Shown here one piece after another: positions 6,577 to 14,168 of a DNA stretch of 14,772 bases; within the stretch, counting starts at the first letter, position 1; the number at the start of each line of letters is the position of its first letter. Source of the stretch: an uncultured Actinomycetes bacterium (GTDB lineage: Bacteria; Actinomycetota; Acidimicrobiia; Acidimicrobiales; Ilumatobacteraceae); the NCBI GenBank assembly GCA_903858075.1, contig CAIOHI010000177.1:1-14772 (forward strand), written 5' to 3'. The notes below the pieces were generated by a model. The model was not told the origin of the DNA. It did not search any database and saw only the letters and a list, made by a program, of their open reading frames with translations. A program made the translations under genes and the position numbers.

Positions 6577-7457
6577 TGTCTGCGAACGAAACTGCAGCAG
6601 TGCTCATTGAAGCTTTGCCATATATCCAGCGCTTTGCTGGGTCGACGGTGGTGGTGAAATACGGCGGCAATGCTTTGTCGGGCACCACTCACACAGACCC
6701 ATTGAAAGTTTTTGCTGAAGACATGGTTTTTCTCGCTTCTGTCGGCATTCGACCCATCGTGGTGCATGGAGGTGGACCACAAATCAATGCTGAACTTGAA
6801 CGACAGGGAATTGAAAGCAAGTTTGTCGATGGCCGGCGCGTGACTGATGCGCCAACAATGAAAGTTGTTGAAGAGGTGCTGGCAAACCAAGTGAACCCAA
6901 GCATCGTGGAAGCAATCAATAGCTGTGGAGGCAAGGCCCGAGGATTATCAGGAGCGAAAGACGGGCTCATTTCTGTAGTCCAACGTAATGAGTTGCTCGG
7001 ATTCGTTGGTGACGTAATTGGTATTGGATCACAGACGCTTGCTGACGTTCTTTCTGCGGGCGAAATTCCGGTTATTGCAACGGTAGGCGTCGACTCCAAT
7101 GGGCAGACCTTCAACATCAATGCCGATTCTGTTGCGGCGTTTGTTGCCGGTGAAATGAAAGCCGAGAAGCTTCTGTATCTCACCGATATTGAAGGGCTGC
7201 GTCGCGACGTGTCTCGGGCAGACTCGCTCATTAGCTCTCTCACCGACACAGAACTCAATGATCTCCTCAGCGATGGAACTATTGCTGGCGGAATGATTCC
7301 TAAAGCAGAGAGCTGTATGGAAGCTGTTGGGCTTGGGGTGCCAGCGGTGCACATCCTTGACGGGCGTATTGCTCACGTCAGCATCATCGAGCTTTTTACT
7401 GACGCAGGAATTGGAACAATGGTGACAAAAAGTGATTCAACAAAGGTGGCAAAGTAA
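6573..7457 (+). CDS. argB: Acetylglutamate kinase
   Basis: Phosphorylates N-acetylglutamate with ATP, the second and often controlling step of arginine synthesis. 294 residues of the amino-acid kinase fold: VVVKYGGNAL (26-35) with nucleotide-binding K29, VVHGGGPQIN (63-72), FNINADSVAAF (180-190), and GGMIPKAESC (239-248) with K244. An N-terminal helix (ALPYIQRFAG, 14-23) precedes the first strand. That extension is known from arginine-inhibited kinases and absent from the E. coli enzyme, so feedback inhibition by arginine is inferred. ATG 6573 forms an ATGA overlap with argC; GTG 6567 and ATG 6576 are in frame and cannot be excluded. argJ, which usually lies between argC and argB in actinobacteria, is missing. 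Confidence 0.96.
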   Translation: MMSANETAAVLIEALPYIQRFAGSTVVVKYGGNALSGTTHTDPLKVFAEDMVFLASVGIRPIVVHGGGPQINAELERQGIESKFVDGRRVTDAPTMKVVEEVLANQVNPSIVEAINSCGGKARGLSGAKDGLISVVQRNELLGFVGDVIGIGSQTLADVLSAGEIPVIATVGVDSNGQTFNINADSVAAFVAGEMKAEKLLYLTDIEGLRRDVSRADSLISSLTDTELNDLLSDGTIAGGMIPKAESCMEAVGLGVPAVHILDGRIAHVSIIELFTDAGIGTMVTKSDSTKVAK

Positions 7458-8701
7458 TGACTAAACACGCATTTCTCGAAAACAATGCTCAACCCGTACC
7501 AGAAGCTGCAGGGCTAGATCATTGCCCGTATCTACCTGTCTTTGGGCCACCATCGGTGATGTTTGTTTGCGGCCAAGGTACGGAACTTTGGGACTCGCAA
7601 GGGAAGCGTTACCTCGATTTCCTCTGCGGTCTCGCGGTGACCTCTTTGGGTCATTCGCATTCGTGCGTCACCGAGGCGCTGACGCATCAAGCGGCTGAAC
7701 TCATTCACGTGAGCAACTTTTTTGCTAACCCCGTTGCCACTGCTGCAGCAATAGATATCAACCAACTGCTGAAAAGTGCTACGGGCAGCAGTGGTCAAGT
7801 GTTTTTCTGCAACTCTGGCGCTGAAGCAAATGAAGCTGCAATCAAACTCGCTCGTAAACACGGTGGTCGTGGTCGCCACACAATGGTGTCGGCACTGGGA
7901 AGCTTTCACGGTCGTACTCTTGGTGCGCTGGCAGCCACTGGCCAACCAGCAAAGCATGAACCATTTCAACCCATGCCTGAAGGTTTCAAGCATGTTGCCT
8001 ATGGCGATATCGAGGCGATGTCCCAAGCAGTCGATTCGTCGGTAGCAGCGGTGTTACTCGAACCAATTCAAGGTGAGGGTGGAGTGATCCCAGCCCCTGC
8101 TGGTTACTTGAAAGCTGTGGAGTCGCTGTGTAAAGAACGTGGCGTGCTTCTGATTATCGATGAAGTGCAAACGGGAATGGGTCGTACCGGAAAATGGTTT
8201 GGCTTTGAACATTCTGGTATCTCGCCCGATGCAGTATTGATGGCAAAGGCGCTCGGCAACGGTGTTCCAGTCGGTGCAATATGGGTGAAGGAAGATGTTG
8301 CCAAAGTTCTTCAGCCAGGAGACCACGGCAGCACATATAGCGGCACAGCGCTCGTGACTTCTGTAGTGCGTGCTGTCATTGCAGAAATGAAACGCATTAA
8401 TGCTCCGCAACTTGCTGTTTCCGTTGGCGCACAATTGACCGAGAAGCTGCTTAAAGTCCCAGGAGTCGTTGGCGTTCGAGGGGCTGGTCTATTGCTCGGC
8501 ATCGAGTTGGCACAAGGATGCGACGCTACAAAGGTGTATCAGAGCTGTCTCGCGCAGGGTTTGGTCACTAATGCGGTCAATGCTTCAACAATTCGTATGG
8601 CGCCTCCTCTCAATGTCAGTGCTGAACACATTGATGAAGCTGTTGCCATATTCGCCAATGTGATGGCTCAGGTAATGAAGGAAGTCGAGGTCTCTTCATG
8701 A
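7457..8701 (+). CDS. argD: Acetylornithine aminotransferase
   Basis: A pyridoxal-phosphate class III aminotransferase converting N-acetylglutamate semialdehyde plus glutamate into N-acetylornithine. The 414 residues include YLDFLCGLAVTSLGHSH (52-68), the phosphate-contacting FFCNSGAEANEAAIKLAR (116-133), SFHGRTLGALAATGQ (149-163), EPIQGEGGV (202-210), LLIIDEVQTGMGRTG (231-245) with D235, and the Schiff-base lysine K264 in LMAKALGNGVPVGAI. HGSTYSG follows near residue 300. The start overlaps the argB stop by one base (TAATG), with AGGTGG at 7444-7449 as ribosome site 7 nt before. Related enzymes also act on succinyl-diaminopimelate or succinylornithine; the operon points to arginine. Confidence 0.96.
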   Translation: MTKHAFLENNAQPVPEAAGLDHCPYLPVFGPPSVMFVCGQGTELWDSQGKRYLDFLCGLAVTSLGHSHSCVTEALTHQAAELIHVSNFFANPVATAAAIDINQLLKSATGSSGQVFFCNSGAEANEAAIKLARKHGGRGRHTMVSALGSFHGRTLGALAATGQPAKHEPFQPMPEGFKHVAYGDIEAMSQAVDSSVAAVLLEPIQGEGGVIPAPAGYLKAVESLCKERGVLLIIDEVQTGMGRTGKWFGFEHSGISPDAVLMAKALGNGVPVGAIWVKEDVAKVLQPGDHGSTYSGTALVTSVVRAVIAEMKRINAPQLAVSVGAQLTEKLLKVPGVVGVRGAGLLLGIELAQGCDATKVYQSCLAQGLVTNAVNASTIRMAPPLNVSAEHIDEAVAIFANVMAQVMKEVEVSS

Positions 8702-9627
8702 GTGTTCGTCACGTACTCGACATCTCCGATCTTGCAGTCAATGAACTAAACGATGTTCTTGCACTCGCGCAAGTACCTGTGGCGCAACTAGGTGCTCCAC
8801 TGAGTGGCCATTGTGCTGCTCTCATTTTTGAAAAGCCTTCCAACAGAACGCGGCATTCTATGGAAGTAGCAGTGGTACAACTCGGCGGTCACCCTGTCTA
8901 TACCCGTGGCGAGGAAGTGGGCATTGATGTCAGAGAAACAGCGGAAGATGTTGCCCAAGTGATGGCGGGGTACCACGCATTTCTCGGTGCTCGAGTATTT
9001 CGGCATGATGTTGTTCAGAGAATGGCCGCGGTGTCATCAGTTCCCGTTGTCAATATGTTGAGTGATGTTGCACACCCGCTGCAGGCACTTGCCGATGTTT
9101 TGACTATGCAGCAGCAACATGGCAATTTGCAGGGGAAGAGAATCTCATGGGTAGGTGACTTCAATAATGTTGCGAAGTCTCTCGCCCAGGCGTGTGTCAT
9201 GTTGGGTGCGGAGTTTGTTGTTTCAACGCCACCTCAATACCGCCCTACCGACAGCGAACTTGCATCCATAAACTCTTTAGGAGAGGGAAGCGTGCAGTAC
9301 GTAGCCGCTCCTGCTGAAGCGGTCAAAGGATCAGTGGCAGTGCACACCGATGTTTGGATCTCTATGGGTGAAGAATCTATGGCTGCGCAAAAGGCAGCAG
9401 CATTTGCAGGATTCATGGTGACGCAACATCTGATGACCAACGCACAACAAGGTGCATGTTTTTATCATTGCCTCCCGGCGCATCGTGGTTCCGAGGTGGA
9501 AGCTGGTGTCATTGATGGGCCCAACAGTCGTGTCTTTGAACAGGCCCATAATCGTTTGCACAGTGCTCGTGGTTTATTGGCTTGGATTTTCCAACAGCAG
9601 AGTGCAGCAGTAAAGGAACGTGCGTAA
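8698..9627 (+). CDS. argF: Ornithine carbamoyltransferase
   Basis: Makes citrulline from ornithine and carbamoyl phosphate. The 309-residue product has both halves of the fold. The carbamoyl-phosphate loop is FEKPSNRTR (44-52), a second phosphate contact is HPLQALAD (126-133), WVGDFNNVAKS (151-161) starts the second domain, the ornithine-specific DVWISMGEE lies at 218-226, and the catalytic HCLPAHRG at 257-264. The SMG loop and HCLP argue for ornithine rather than acetylornithine or aspartate as acceptor. Compared with the usual STRTR and HPCQ, this protein has SNRTR and HPLQ. ATG 8698 overlaps the argD stop (ATGA). A 2-nt gap leads to argR. Confidence 0.96.
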   Translation: MSVRHVLDISDLAVNELNDVLALAQVPVAQLGAPLSGHCAALIFEKPSNRTRHSMEVAVVQLGGHPVYTRGEEVGIDVRETAEDVAQVMAGYHAFLGARVFRHDVVQRMAAVSSVPVVNMLSDVAHPLQALADVLTMQQQHGNLQGKRISWVGDFNNVAKSLAQACVMLGAEFVVSTPPQYRPTDSELASINSLGEGSVQYVAAPAEAVKGSVAVHTDVWISMGEESMAAQKAAAFAGFMVTQHLMTNAQQGACFYHCLPAHRGSEVEAGVIDGPNSRVFEQAHNRLHSARGLLAWIFQQQSAAVKERA

Positions 9628-9629
9628 TT

Positions 9630-10109
9630 ATGAGTACTAAAGCGCAACGACAGCAAGCGCTCGTGCGCATCATCGAGACAAAAGAAGTATCTAGTCAAAA
9701 TGAACTCCGCACAATGCTCGCTAAAGAAGGCATCACGGCGACGCAAGTCACTATTTCTCGTGACTTGGAAGAAGTTGGTGCAGTAAAAGTGCGTTCCTCG
9801 CAGGGTGACACTATTTACGCAATTGCAAGTTTCGAACCCGCTCGGCGCGCAACAAATGATCAATTGCGCCGCGTAATGAGTGAATGGGTAGCCGAGGTTT
9901 CGCACAGCGGAAATTTGGTCATTTTGCGCACTCCACCTGGGTGTGCGCATGTGGTTGCTTCTGCGCTCGACCGTGCTGCACCAAAAGGCCTTCTCGGCAC
10001 GGTGGCAGGAGACGACACCATTATGTGTGTCGCAACCGAGGCAGTGGGCGGCAAGAAATTATCTATTGAGTTGAGAACATTGGCAGGATTAAAAGGAGCT
10101 ACATCGTGA
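9630..10109 (+). CDS. argR: Arginine repressor ArgR
   Basis: A hexameric, arginine-sensing transcription factor. 159 residues, the usual size. The N-terminal winged helix (1-70) carries SSQNELRTMLAKEGI and the recognition segment TQVTISRDLEEVGAVKV (38-54). The C-terminal core (95-155) has the arginine-binding/trimerisation motif GTVAGDDTIM (123-132). ATG 9630 is preferred to an in-frame ATG at 9582, whose 16 extra codons lie inside argF and have no family counterpart. AAAGGA at 9612-9617 is 12 nt upstream, a little far. It lies 2 nt after argF, and its stop overlaps the argH start (GTGA). Because it is inside the operon behind the predicted ARG boxes, it should repress its own synthesis. Confidence 0.96.
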   Translation: MSTKAQRQQALVRIIETKEVSSQNELRTMLAKEGITATQVTISRDLEEVGAVKVRSSQGDTIYAIASFEPARRATNDQLRRVMSEWVAEVSHSGNLVILRTPPGCAHVVASALDRAAPKGLLGTVAGDDTIMCVATEAVGGKKLSIELRTLAGLKGATS

Positions 10110-11533
10110 CCGAACAAGATGCACAGCGAGGGCAATTATGGCATGGTCGATTCGCGAGTGGCCCTGCCGAAGAGTTGATGGCCTTCACCGCTAGTTTGCC
10201 TTTCGATCAAGTGCTCTGGCACGACGACATCACGGGTTCGCGTGCTCATGTCAATGGGCTTGAGCGGGCGAAATTATTGAGTACCGAAGAAGCAGAAGCT
10301 GTGCGCATTGCGCTGTCTCAGGTTCATGATGAATTTTCTTCAGGACAATTTTCATTTATGCCAAGTGATGAAGATATTCACACGGCAATTGAACGGCGTG
10401 TCACAGAAATAGCGGGAAGTGCTGGCGCAAAATTGCACACTGCCCGGAGCCGCAACGACCAGGTAGCTACCGCTTTGCGGTTATGGACTAGGCGCGAACT
10501 CACGCTGGTTGCTGGGCGCGTTCTCGACCTCATCGACGTATTGGTTGCGTCTGCCGACGCTGCTGGTTGGGGTAAGGGCAGCATTTACATGCCGGGCTAT
10601 ACGCACCTGCAGCGCGCACAGCCAGTGCAACTGTCACATCACCTTGCTGCGCACGCGTGGTCATTGCTGCGTGACACCGACAGAATCTTTTCTGCCATCG
10701 ATAGAGGAAACATCTCGCCACTCGGCGCAGGCGCCCTTGCAGGGTCGTCTCTTCCCATTGATCCGTCATCGACCGCTAAAGAAATGGGCTTTCGGGCCGC
10801 ATTCGTGAATTCACTCGATGCTGTGTCCGATCGTGATTTCGTGGCAGAAGCTCTCTTCAATATTGCTTTGCTTGGTGTGCACCTGTCTCGCCTCGGAGAA
10901 GAGTGGGTGCTGTGGACTACGGAAGAGTTTGGTTTCGCCAAACTTGATGACGCTTATTCCACGGGTTCATCAATGCTTCCGCAGAAGAAGAACGCCGACA
11001 TAGCAGAACTCGCTCGTGGAAAGTCTGGGCGGTTCATTGGCAACCTCACAGGTTTGCTCACCACATTGAAGGGTCTGCCTCTTGCATACAACCGTGACCT
11101 GCAGGAAGATAAAGAACCCTTATTCGATTCTGTGAACCAAGTGAAATTGGCTCTCAGCGCTTTGTCAGGAATGATTTCTACTGCCACGTTCAACAAAGAC
11201 CGCATGCAGTTAGCTGCCGATGACCAGCTCATGGCAGCAACCGACCTCGCCGAGTGGATGGTGAGAAAGGGAATTCCGTTCCGTCAGGCGCATGCTCATG
11301 TAGGCGAACTAGTGCAGCAGTCAATCCAAACTGGAAAAACGCTGCACGACCTTGCCTTGGCAAGTGATCTGTTTGGCAAATTTGCGGCAGAACTCATTGC
11401 ACCTGGCGTTGGTGTCAGCATGCGTACGTCGCCTGGTGGCGCAGGCCCAGTGCCTGGCGAAGTTCAGCGTCAACAGTTGGAACTCGCAATTGAAGTTGCC
11501 CGTGGCGAGTGGGAAGACCTGCTCGCAATCTAA
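10106..11533 (+). CDS. argH: Argininosuccinate lyase
   Basis: Splits argininosuccinate into arginine and fumarate, the last step of the pathway. It is a 475-residue member of the fumarase/aspartase superfamily: LWHGRFASGPAEELMAFTAS (11-30), HTARSRNDQVATALRLW (111-127), YTHLQRAQPVQLSHHL (165-180) with the conserved histidine H167, and the flexible signature loop GSSMLPQKKNADIAEL (287-302) containing the catalytic serine region. The loop reads LPQKKNA where most homologues have MPQKKNP. GTG 10106 is the start: AAGGAG at 10093-10098 is 7 nt upstream, and GTGA overlaps the argR stop. argG, which usually precedes argH, is absent. The end overlaps the convergent DUF2332 gene by 4 nt, with no room for a separate terminator. 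Confidence 0.97.
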   Translation: MTEQDAQRGQLWHGRFASGPAEELMAFTASLPFDQVLWHDDITGSRAHVNGLERAKLLSTEEAEAVRIALSQVHDEFSSGQFSFMPSDEDIHTAIERRVTEIAGSAGAKLHTARSRNDQVATALRLWTRRELTLVAGRVLDLIDVLVASADAAGWGKGSIYMPGYTHLQRAQPVQLSHHLAAHAWSLLRDTDRIFSAIDRGNISPLGAGALAGSSLPIDPSSTAKEMGFRAAFVNSLDAVSDRDFVAEALFNIALLGVHLSRLGEEWVLWTTEEFGFAKLDDAYSTGSSMLPQKKNADIAELARGKSGRFIGNLTGLLTTLKGLPLAYNRDLQEDKEPLFDSVNQVKLALSALSGMISTATFNKDRMQLAADDQLMAATDLAEWMVRKGIPFRQAHAHVGELVQQSIQTGKTLHDLALASDLFGKFAAELIAPGVGVSMRTSPGGAGPVPGEVQRQQLELAIEVARGEWEDLLAI

Positions 11534-12597
11534 TTGGCAATGAGCGAACGTGTACCAATGCCGTGGTACGAACTGTCTGCGAGTACTTGGTCGCTGTGGG
11601 TCTTTCTTTTGTCTTCCCAAATATCAATGCGTAGATCGGCTACGGGGCCCGCTGGTTCCATGCGCAACCACCCTGTTGGGGCGGTCCGTTGAGCGCAGCG
11701 ACCGTTTACTGCTTCGCGAAACGCATCTTTCGTTTTTCGGCTGAGGTATTGCCAGACAATGGAATGGAAAATCAACACGGGCTCGTCGAAAGAAATGTTT
11801 TCAAATTGCTGATGAATCCATTCGGCCGCATCTTTTTGATGAGGTGAGACATACGTTGGTGATGTGCAAGCATTGTTGATGGCATTACGTAAGCGTGCGA
11901 AACGATCAAATTGATCTGGCCATACAAACGACAACAGAGTGAACTGATCATTTTCGTTGCGTGCATCAAGTGGAGCAATGTCGCAACCCGCACGCGAAAG
12001 AAGCACAGGGCACTGCGCGATGTCGGGCCGCGGAGTTCCCCATGCACTGTCTTCAAAACGAACCAACGCATTTCCATTTCCATAACTTGTTCCGTTGGCT
12101 TCAAAGAAGTAATCGTCAACTTGTAAGTTCAAACCACATGAAGAACCAACTTCGCGAAGATGTGTTGCAGGTATTCCCACTTCACGTGCAAAAAATGACA
12201 TGCCGGTTACCAGCATGGTGGTACGACCCACTTCATTTGTTTGAACGGAGCGCGAGAGTCCGTCATCAATATCGTTACGAAATATTGCGAGCGCTTCCAA
12301 GTAATCGTCAACAAGCGTTGGTCCAGGATTTCCACCTGTCGACGGAAAGTGACGAGCAATGCTGGGCGCCTTGCCTGTTAAAGCAAGGCGATGTATCGCC
12401 CCGGCTATGCGTAGCGGGGCCGCATCACGTTGAGGACGAATGGTGAGATGCTCAGAAATCTGCGCTGTCACCCCATTGTTGGTGAGGTCTGCTGCCATGG
12501 CTTGAAAAATCTCTGCATATAGGGGTGAGCCCAATTGGGTACAGATCGCGCTCTGATGTAGGAGTGCGTCGTGAAAGGACATTTCAGGTGCAGCCAC
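11530..12597 (-). CDS. DUF2332 family protein, function unknown
   Basis: 355 residues with no signal peptide or membrane segment visible, so probably cytoplasmic. It resembles the DUF2332 family, common in actinobacteria, from recalled family features: an opening like LLHQSAICTQLGSPLYAEIF (12-31), AGAIHRLALTGKAPSIARHF (65-84), SVQTNEVGR (117-125), LREVGSSCGLNLQVDDYFFE (147-166), AGCDIAPLDARNENDQFTLL (203-222) followed by SFVWPDQFDRFARLR, VLIFHSIVWQYLS (274-286) and GWLRMEP (309-315). The E-G-S-S-x-G-L-N stretch recalls the nucleotide-binding loop of Rossmann-like methyltransferases, but I cannot confirm a fold or substrate. GTG 12597 with a weak AGGTAGG upstream is used; ATG 12582 is an alternative. 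It converges on argH and diverges from tyrS, so it is transcribed on its own. Confidence 0.85.
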   Translation of the reverse strand: MAAPEMSFHDALLHQSAICTQLGSPLYAEIFQAMAADLTNNGVTAQISEHLTIRPQRDAAPLRIAGAIHRLALTGKAPSIARHFPSTGGNPGPTLVDDYLEALAIFRNDIDDGLSRSVQTNEVGRTTMLVTGMSFFAREVGIPATHLREVGSSCGLNLQVDDYFFEANGTSYGNGNALVRFEDSAWGTPRPDIAQCPVLLSRAGCDIAPLDARNENDQFTLLSFVWPDQFDRFARLRNAINNACTSPTYVSPHQKDAAEWIHQQFENISFDEPVLIFHSIVWQYLSRKTKDAFREAVNGRCAQRTAPTGWLRMEPAGPVADLRIDIWEDKRKTHSDQVLADSSYHGIGTRSLIAN

Positions 12598-12670
12598 AGC
12601 GCAAACCTACCTGTAAAAGATTTTGGGTAATAAAACCGTATTCGAGAGTGCTACATGGCAACATAAATAG
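12598..12670. other. Divergent intergenic region, DUF2332 gene and tyrS
   Basis: These 73 bp must hold start signals for both genes. The strip is A/T-richer than its neighbours (for example GGGTAATAAAACCGTATTC). I see no convincing -10/-35 pair for tyrS. For the minus strand TTGCCA (12655-12660, reading leftwards) is a reasonable -35 but has no well-spaced -10. The region is too short for a T-box leader in front of tyrS, and no ARG-box-like TGTAT-N4-ATACA is present. Confidence 0.5.
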
Positions 12671-13933
12671 GTGAATATCTTTCCTGAACTGCAGGCCCGC
12701 GGGCTAGTCCACGACTCCACGCCGGCTGCAGCCTTGGAAGATCGCCTTGCCAACCACTCGGTCGGCGTTTACGTTGGTTTCGACCCCACAGCCAATTCCC
12801 TTCATGTGGGGCACCTTCTCGGCCAAATTTCTCTGCGCCGGCTACAACTAGCTGGCCATCGTCCCTTCCCGCTCGCCGGGGGCGCCACAGGTATGGTGGG
12901 CGACCCATCTGGCCGCAGTGAAGAACGCAATTTGCTCGATGCCGAGACCCTGTCGTACAACGTGGCTTGCATTTCGGGTCAACTCAGTCGATTGCTCGAT
13001 TTTTCGCCAGGCAAATATGCCGCAACCCTGGTGAACAATGCCGATTGGACCGCACAGGTCACCGCGCTCGACTTTTTGCGTGATGTGGGTAAACACATCA
13101 CCGTCAACCAAATGCTGGCTAAAGACTCGGTGAAGTCGCGCCTCACCTCGGAAAATGGCCTATCTTTCACCGAGTTCAGCTACATGCTGTTGCAAGCCAA
13201 CGATTTCCGTCATCTCAGCGCCACCCACGATGTGGAGTTGCAAATGGGGGGGAGCGACCAGTGGGGAAATATCACCGCCGGAATCGACCTCATTCGTAAA
13301 ACGCTTTCTCGTCATGCACATGGCATCACCTGGCCGCTCGTGACACGTAGCGATGGCTCAAAGTTCGGCAAAACAGCCGATGGGGCAGTGTGGCTCGACC
13401 CCGAGCGCACAAGCCCCTACCAATTCCGCCAATTCTGGATGCAACTGTCCGATGCCGAAATTGCTCGCTATTTGCCACAATTCTCGCTATCGACCCTCGA
13501 CGAGTGCGCTGCACTTCTCGCTGAACATGCAGCTGCGCCAGAAAAGAGAGTTGCGCAGAAGCACCTCGCTCACGAGCTCACGGCAATGGTGCATGGCGAC
13601 CCCGGCGCACAAGCTGCTGCACAAGTATCCGACATTTTGTTTGGTGCCGACCCCACCAGTGCAAGCGTGGAAGCGTTCCTAGCAGTCGCACGTGAGGTGC
13701 CTTGTTCAACCATTCAAGACATGCCAATCGATGTTGTCGCATTGCTGAGCGATATCAAACTGTGCAGTTCGAAAAGTGAAGCGCGACGCACAATTGAGCA
13801 AGGCGGCGTGCGTATTAATGGTCAAGTGGTCACGTTAGAAACTGCAGTGGGCGACATCACCGAGCTCCACGGAAAGTATTTATTAGTGCGTAGAGGGAAA
13901 ACTGCGTACCACCTCGTAGAGAAAATGAGATAA
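12671..13933 (+). CDS. tyrS: Tyrosyl-tRNA synthetase
   Basis: A class Ic synthetase that charges tRNA-Tyr, 420 residues. The catalytic domain has YVGFDPTANSLHVGH (34-48), with tyrosine-site Y34 and D38, and HVGH as the HIGH motif. D78 lies in GDPSGR; YMLLQANDF (171-179) has Y171, Q175 and D178; QMGGSDQWGNI spans 191-201; and KFGKT (231-235) stands in for KMSKS. An anticodon-binding helical part follows, then a C-terminal S4 RNA-binding domain (~355-420, with KSEARRTIEQGGVRINGQVV). GTG 12671 agrees with the family N-terminus (FPELQARGLV) but has no Shine-Dalgarno at normal distance, so initiation may be leaderless or unusual. The next gene in this direction is the rRNA operon. Confidence 0.96.
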   Translation: MNIFPELQARGLVHDSTPAAALEDRLANHSVGVYVGFDPTANSLHVGHLLGQISLRRLQLAGHRPFPLAGGATGMVGDPSGRSEERNLLDAETLSYNVACISGQLSRLLDFSPGKYAATLVNNADWTAQVTALDFLRDVGKHITVNQMLAKDSVKSRLTSENGLSFTEFSYMLLQANDFRHLSATHDVELQMGGSDQWGNITAGIDLIRKTLSRHAHGITWPLVTRSDGSKFGKTADGAVWLDPERTSPYQFRQFWMQLSDAEIARYLPQFSLSTLDECAALLAEHAAAPEKRVAQKHLAHELTAMVHGDPGAQAAAQVSDILFGADPTSASVEAFLAVAREVPCSTIQDMPIDVVALLSDIKLCSSKSEARRTIEQGGVRINGQVVTLETAVGDITELHGKYLLVRRGKTAYHLVEKMR

Positions 13934-14081
13934 CTCAAAATATTTCTCTGATGTTGGTTGTTAATCCTGCGTTTCCCGATAATCTGCAGAGCCCAGCAAT
14001 AGCTGGTTGATCATCACACCGAGGTGGAGGCAACTCCGTTTCGCTGCGATAGTCGTCGAGTGAAAATCTCTTGAAATCGGG
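13934..14081. other. Intergenic region between tyrS and the rRNA promoter
   Basis: No gene is recognised. Two weak inverted repeats are present: CCAGC-AATA-GCTGG (13993-14006) and GGAG-GCAA-CTCC (14026-14037), the second with a GNRA-type loop. Neither is followed by a clear T-run, so I do not call a tyrS terminator, although one of them could act with Rho. TTGAAA at 14071-14076 with CATAAC at 14095-14100 (18 bp apart) could be a second, weak rRNA promoter. Confidence 0.4.
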
Positions 14082-14109
14082 TTGACGTTTTCGTCATAAC
14101 GCCTATAGA
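14082..14109 (+). promoter_or_regulatory. rRNA operon promoter
   Basis: TTGACG (14082-14087, five of six consensus positions), 16 bp, then TATAGA (14104-14109). The predicted start of transcription is near 14115-14117, giving a 16S leader of about 310 nt. It is the best consensus match in the stretch before 16S and lies in the expected place; the start site itself is inferred. Confidence 0.7.
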
Positions 14110-14168
14110 GTTGTCACTCGCCCCCAAAAGCCGGTTGCACAAGTTGCCCGGAACTGTGGAGGTTTGGC

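Noticed and set aside
6447..7376. Long minus-strand frames opposite argC/argB (up to 221 residues)
   Set aside because: They are shadows of strongly conserved plus-strand genes, with low-complexity Ser/Thr/Arg-rich products, no ribosome site and no recognisable family.
9582..9629. Earlier ATG start of argR inside argF
   Set aside because: The 16 additional residues have no counterpart in ArgR proteins, and the normal ArgR start fits ATG 9630, which immediately follows the argF stop.
12598..12670. T-box or other riboswitch before tyrS
   Set aside because: Only 73 bp separate the two start codons, too short for a T-box leader, and no specifier stem or T-box sequence is visible.
13246..13256. 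Run of seven G in tyrS as a possible frameshift
   Set aside because: The reading frame is intact through QMGGSDQWGN, a conserved synthetase block, on both sides of the run.
13993..14006. CCAGC-AATA-GCTGG as tyrS terminator
   Set aside because: Only five base pairs, followed by TTGATCATCAC rather than a T-run.
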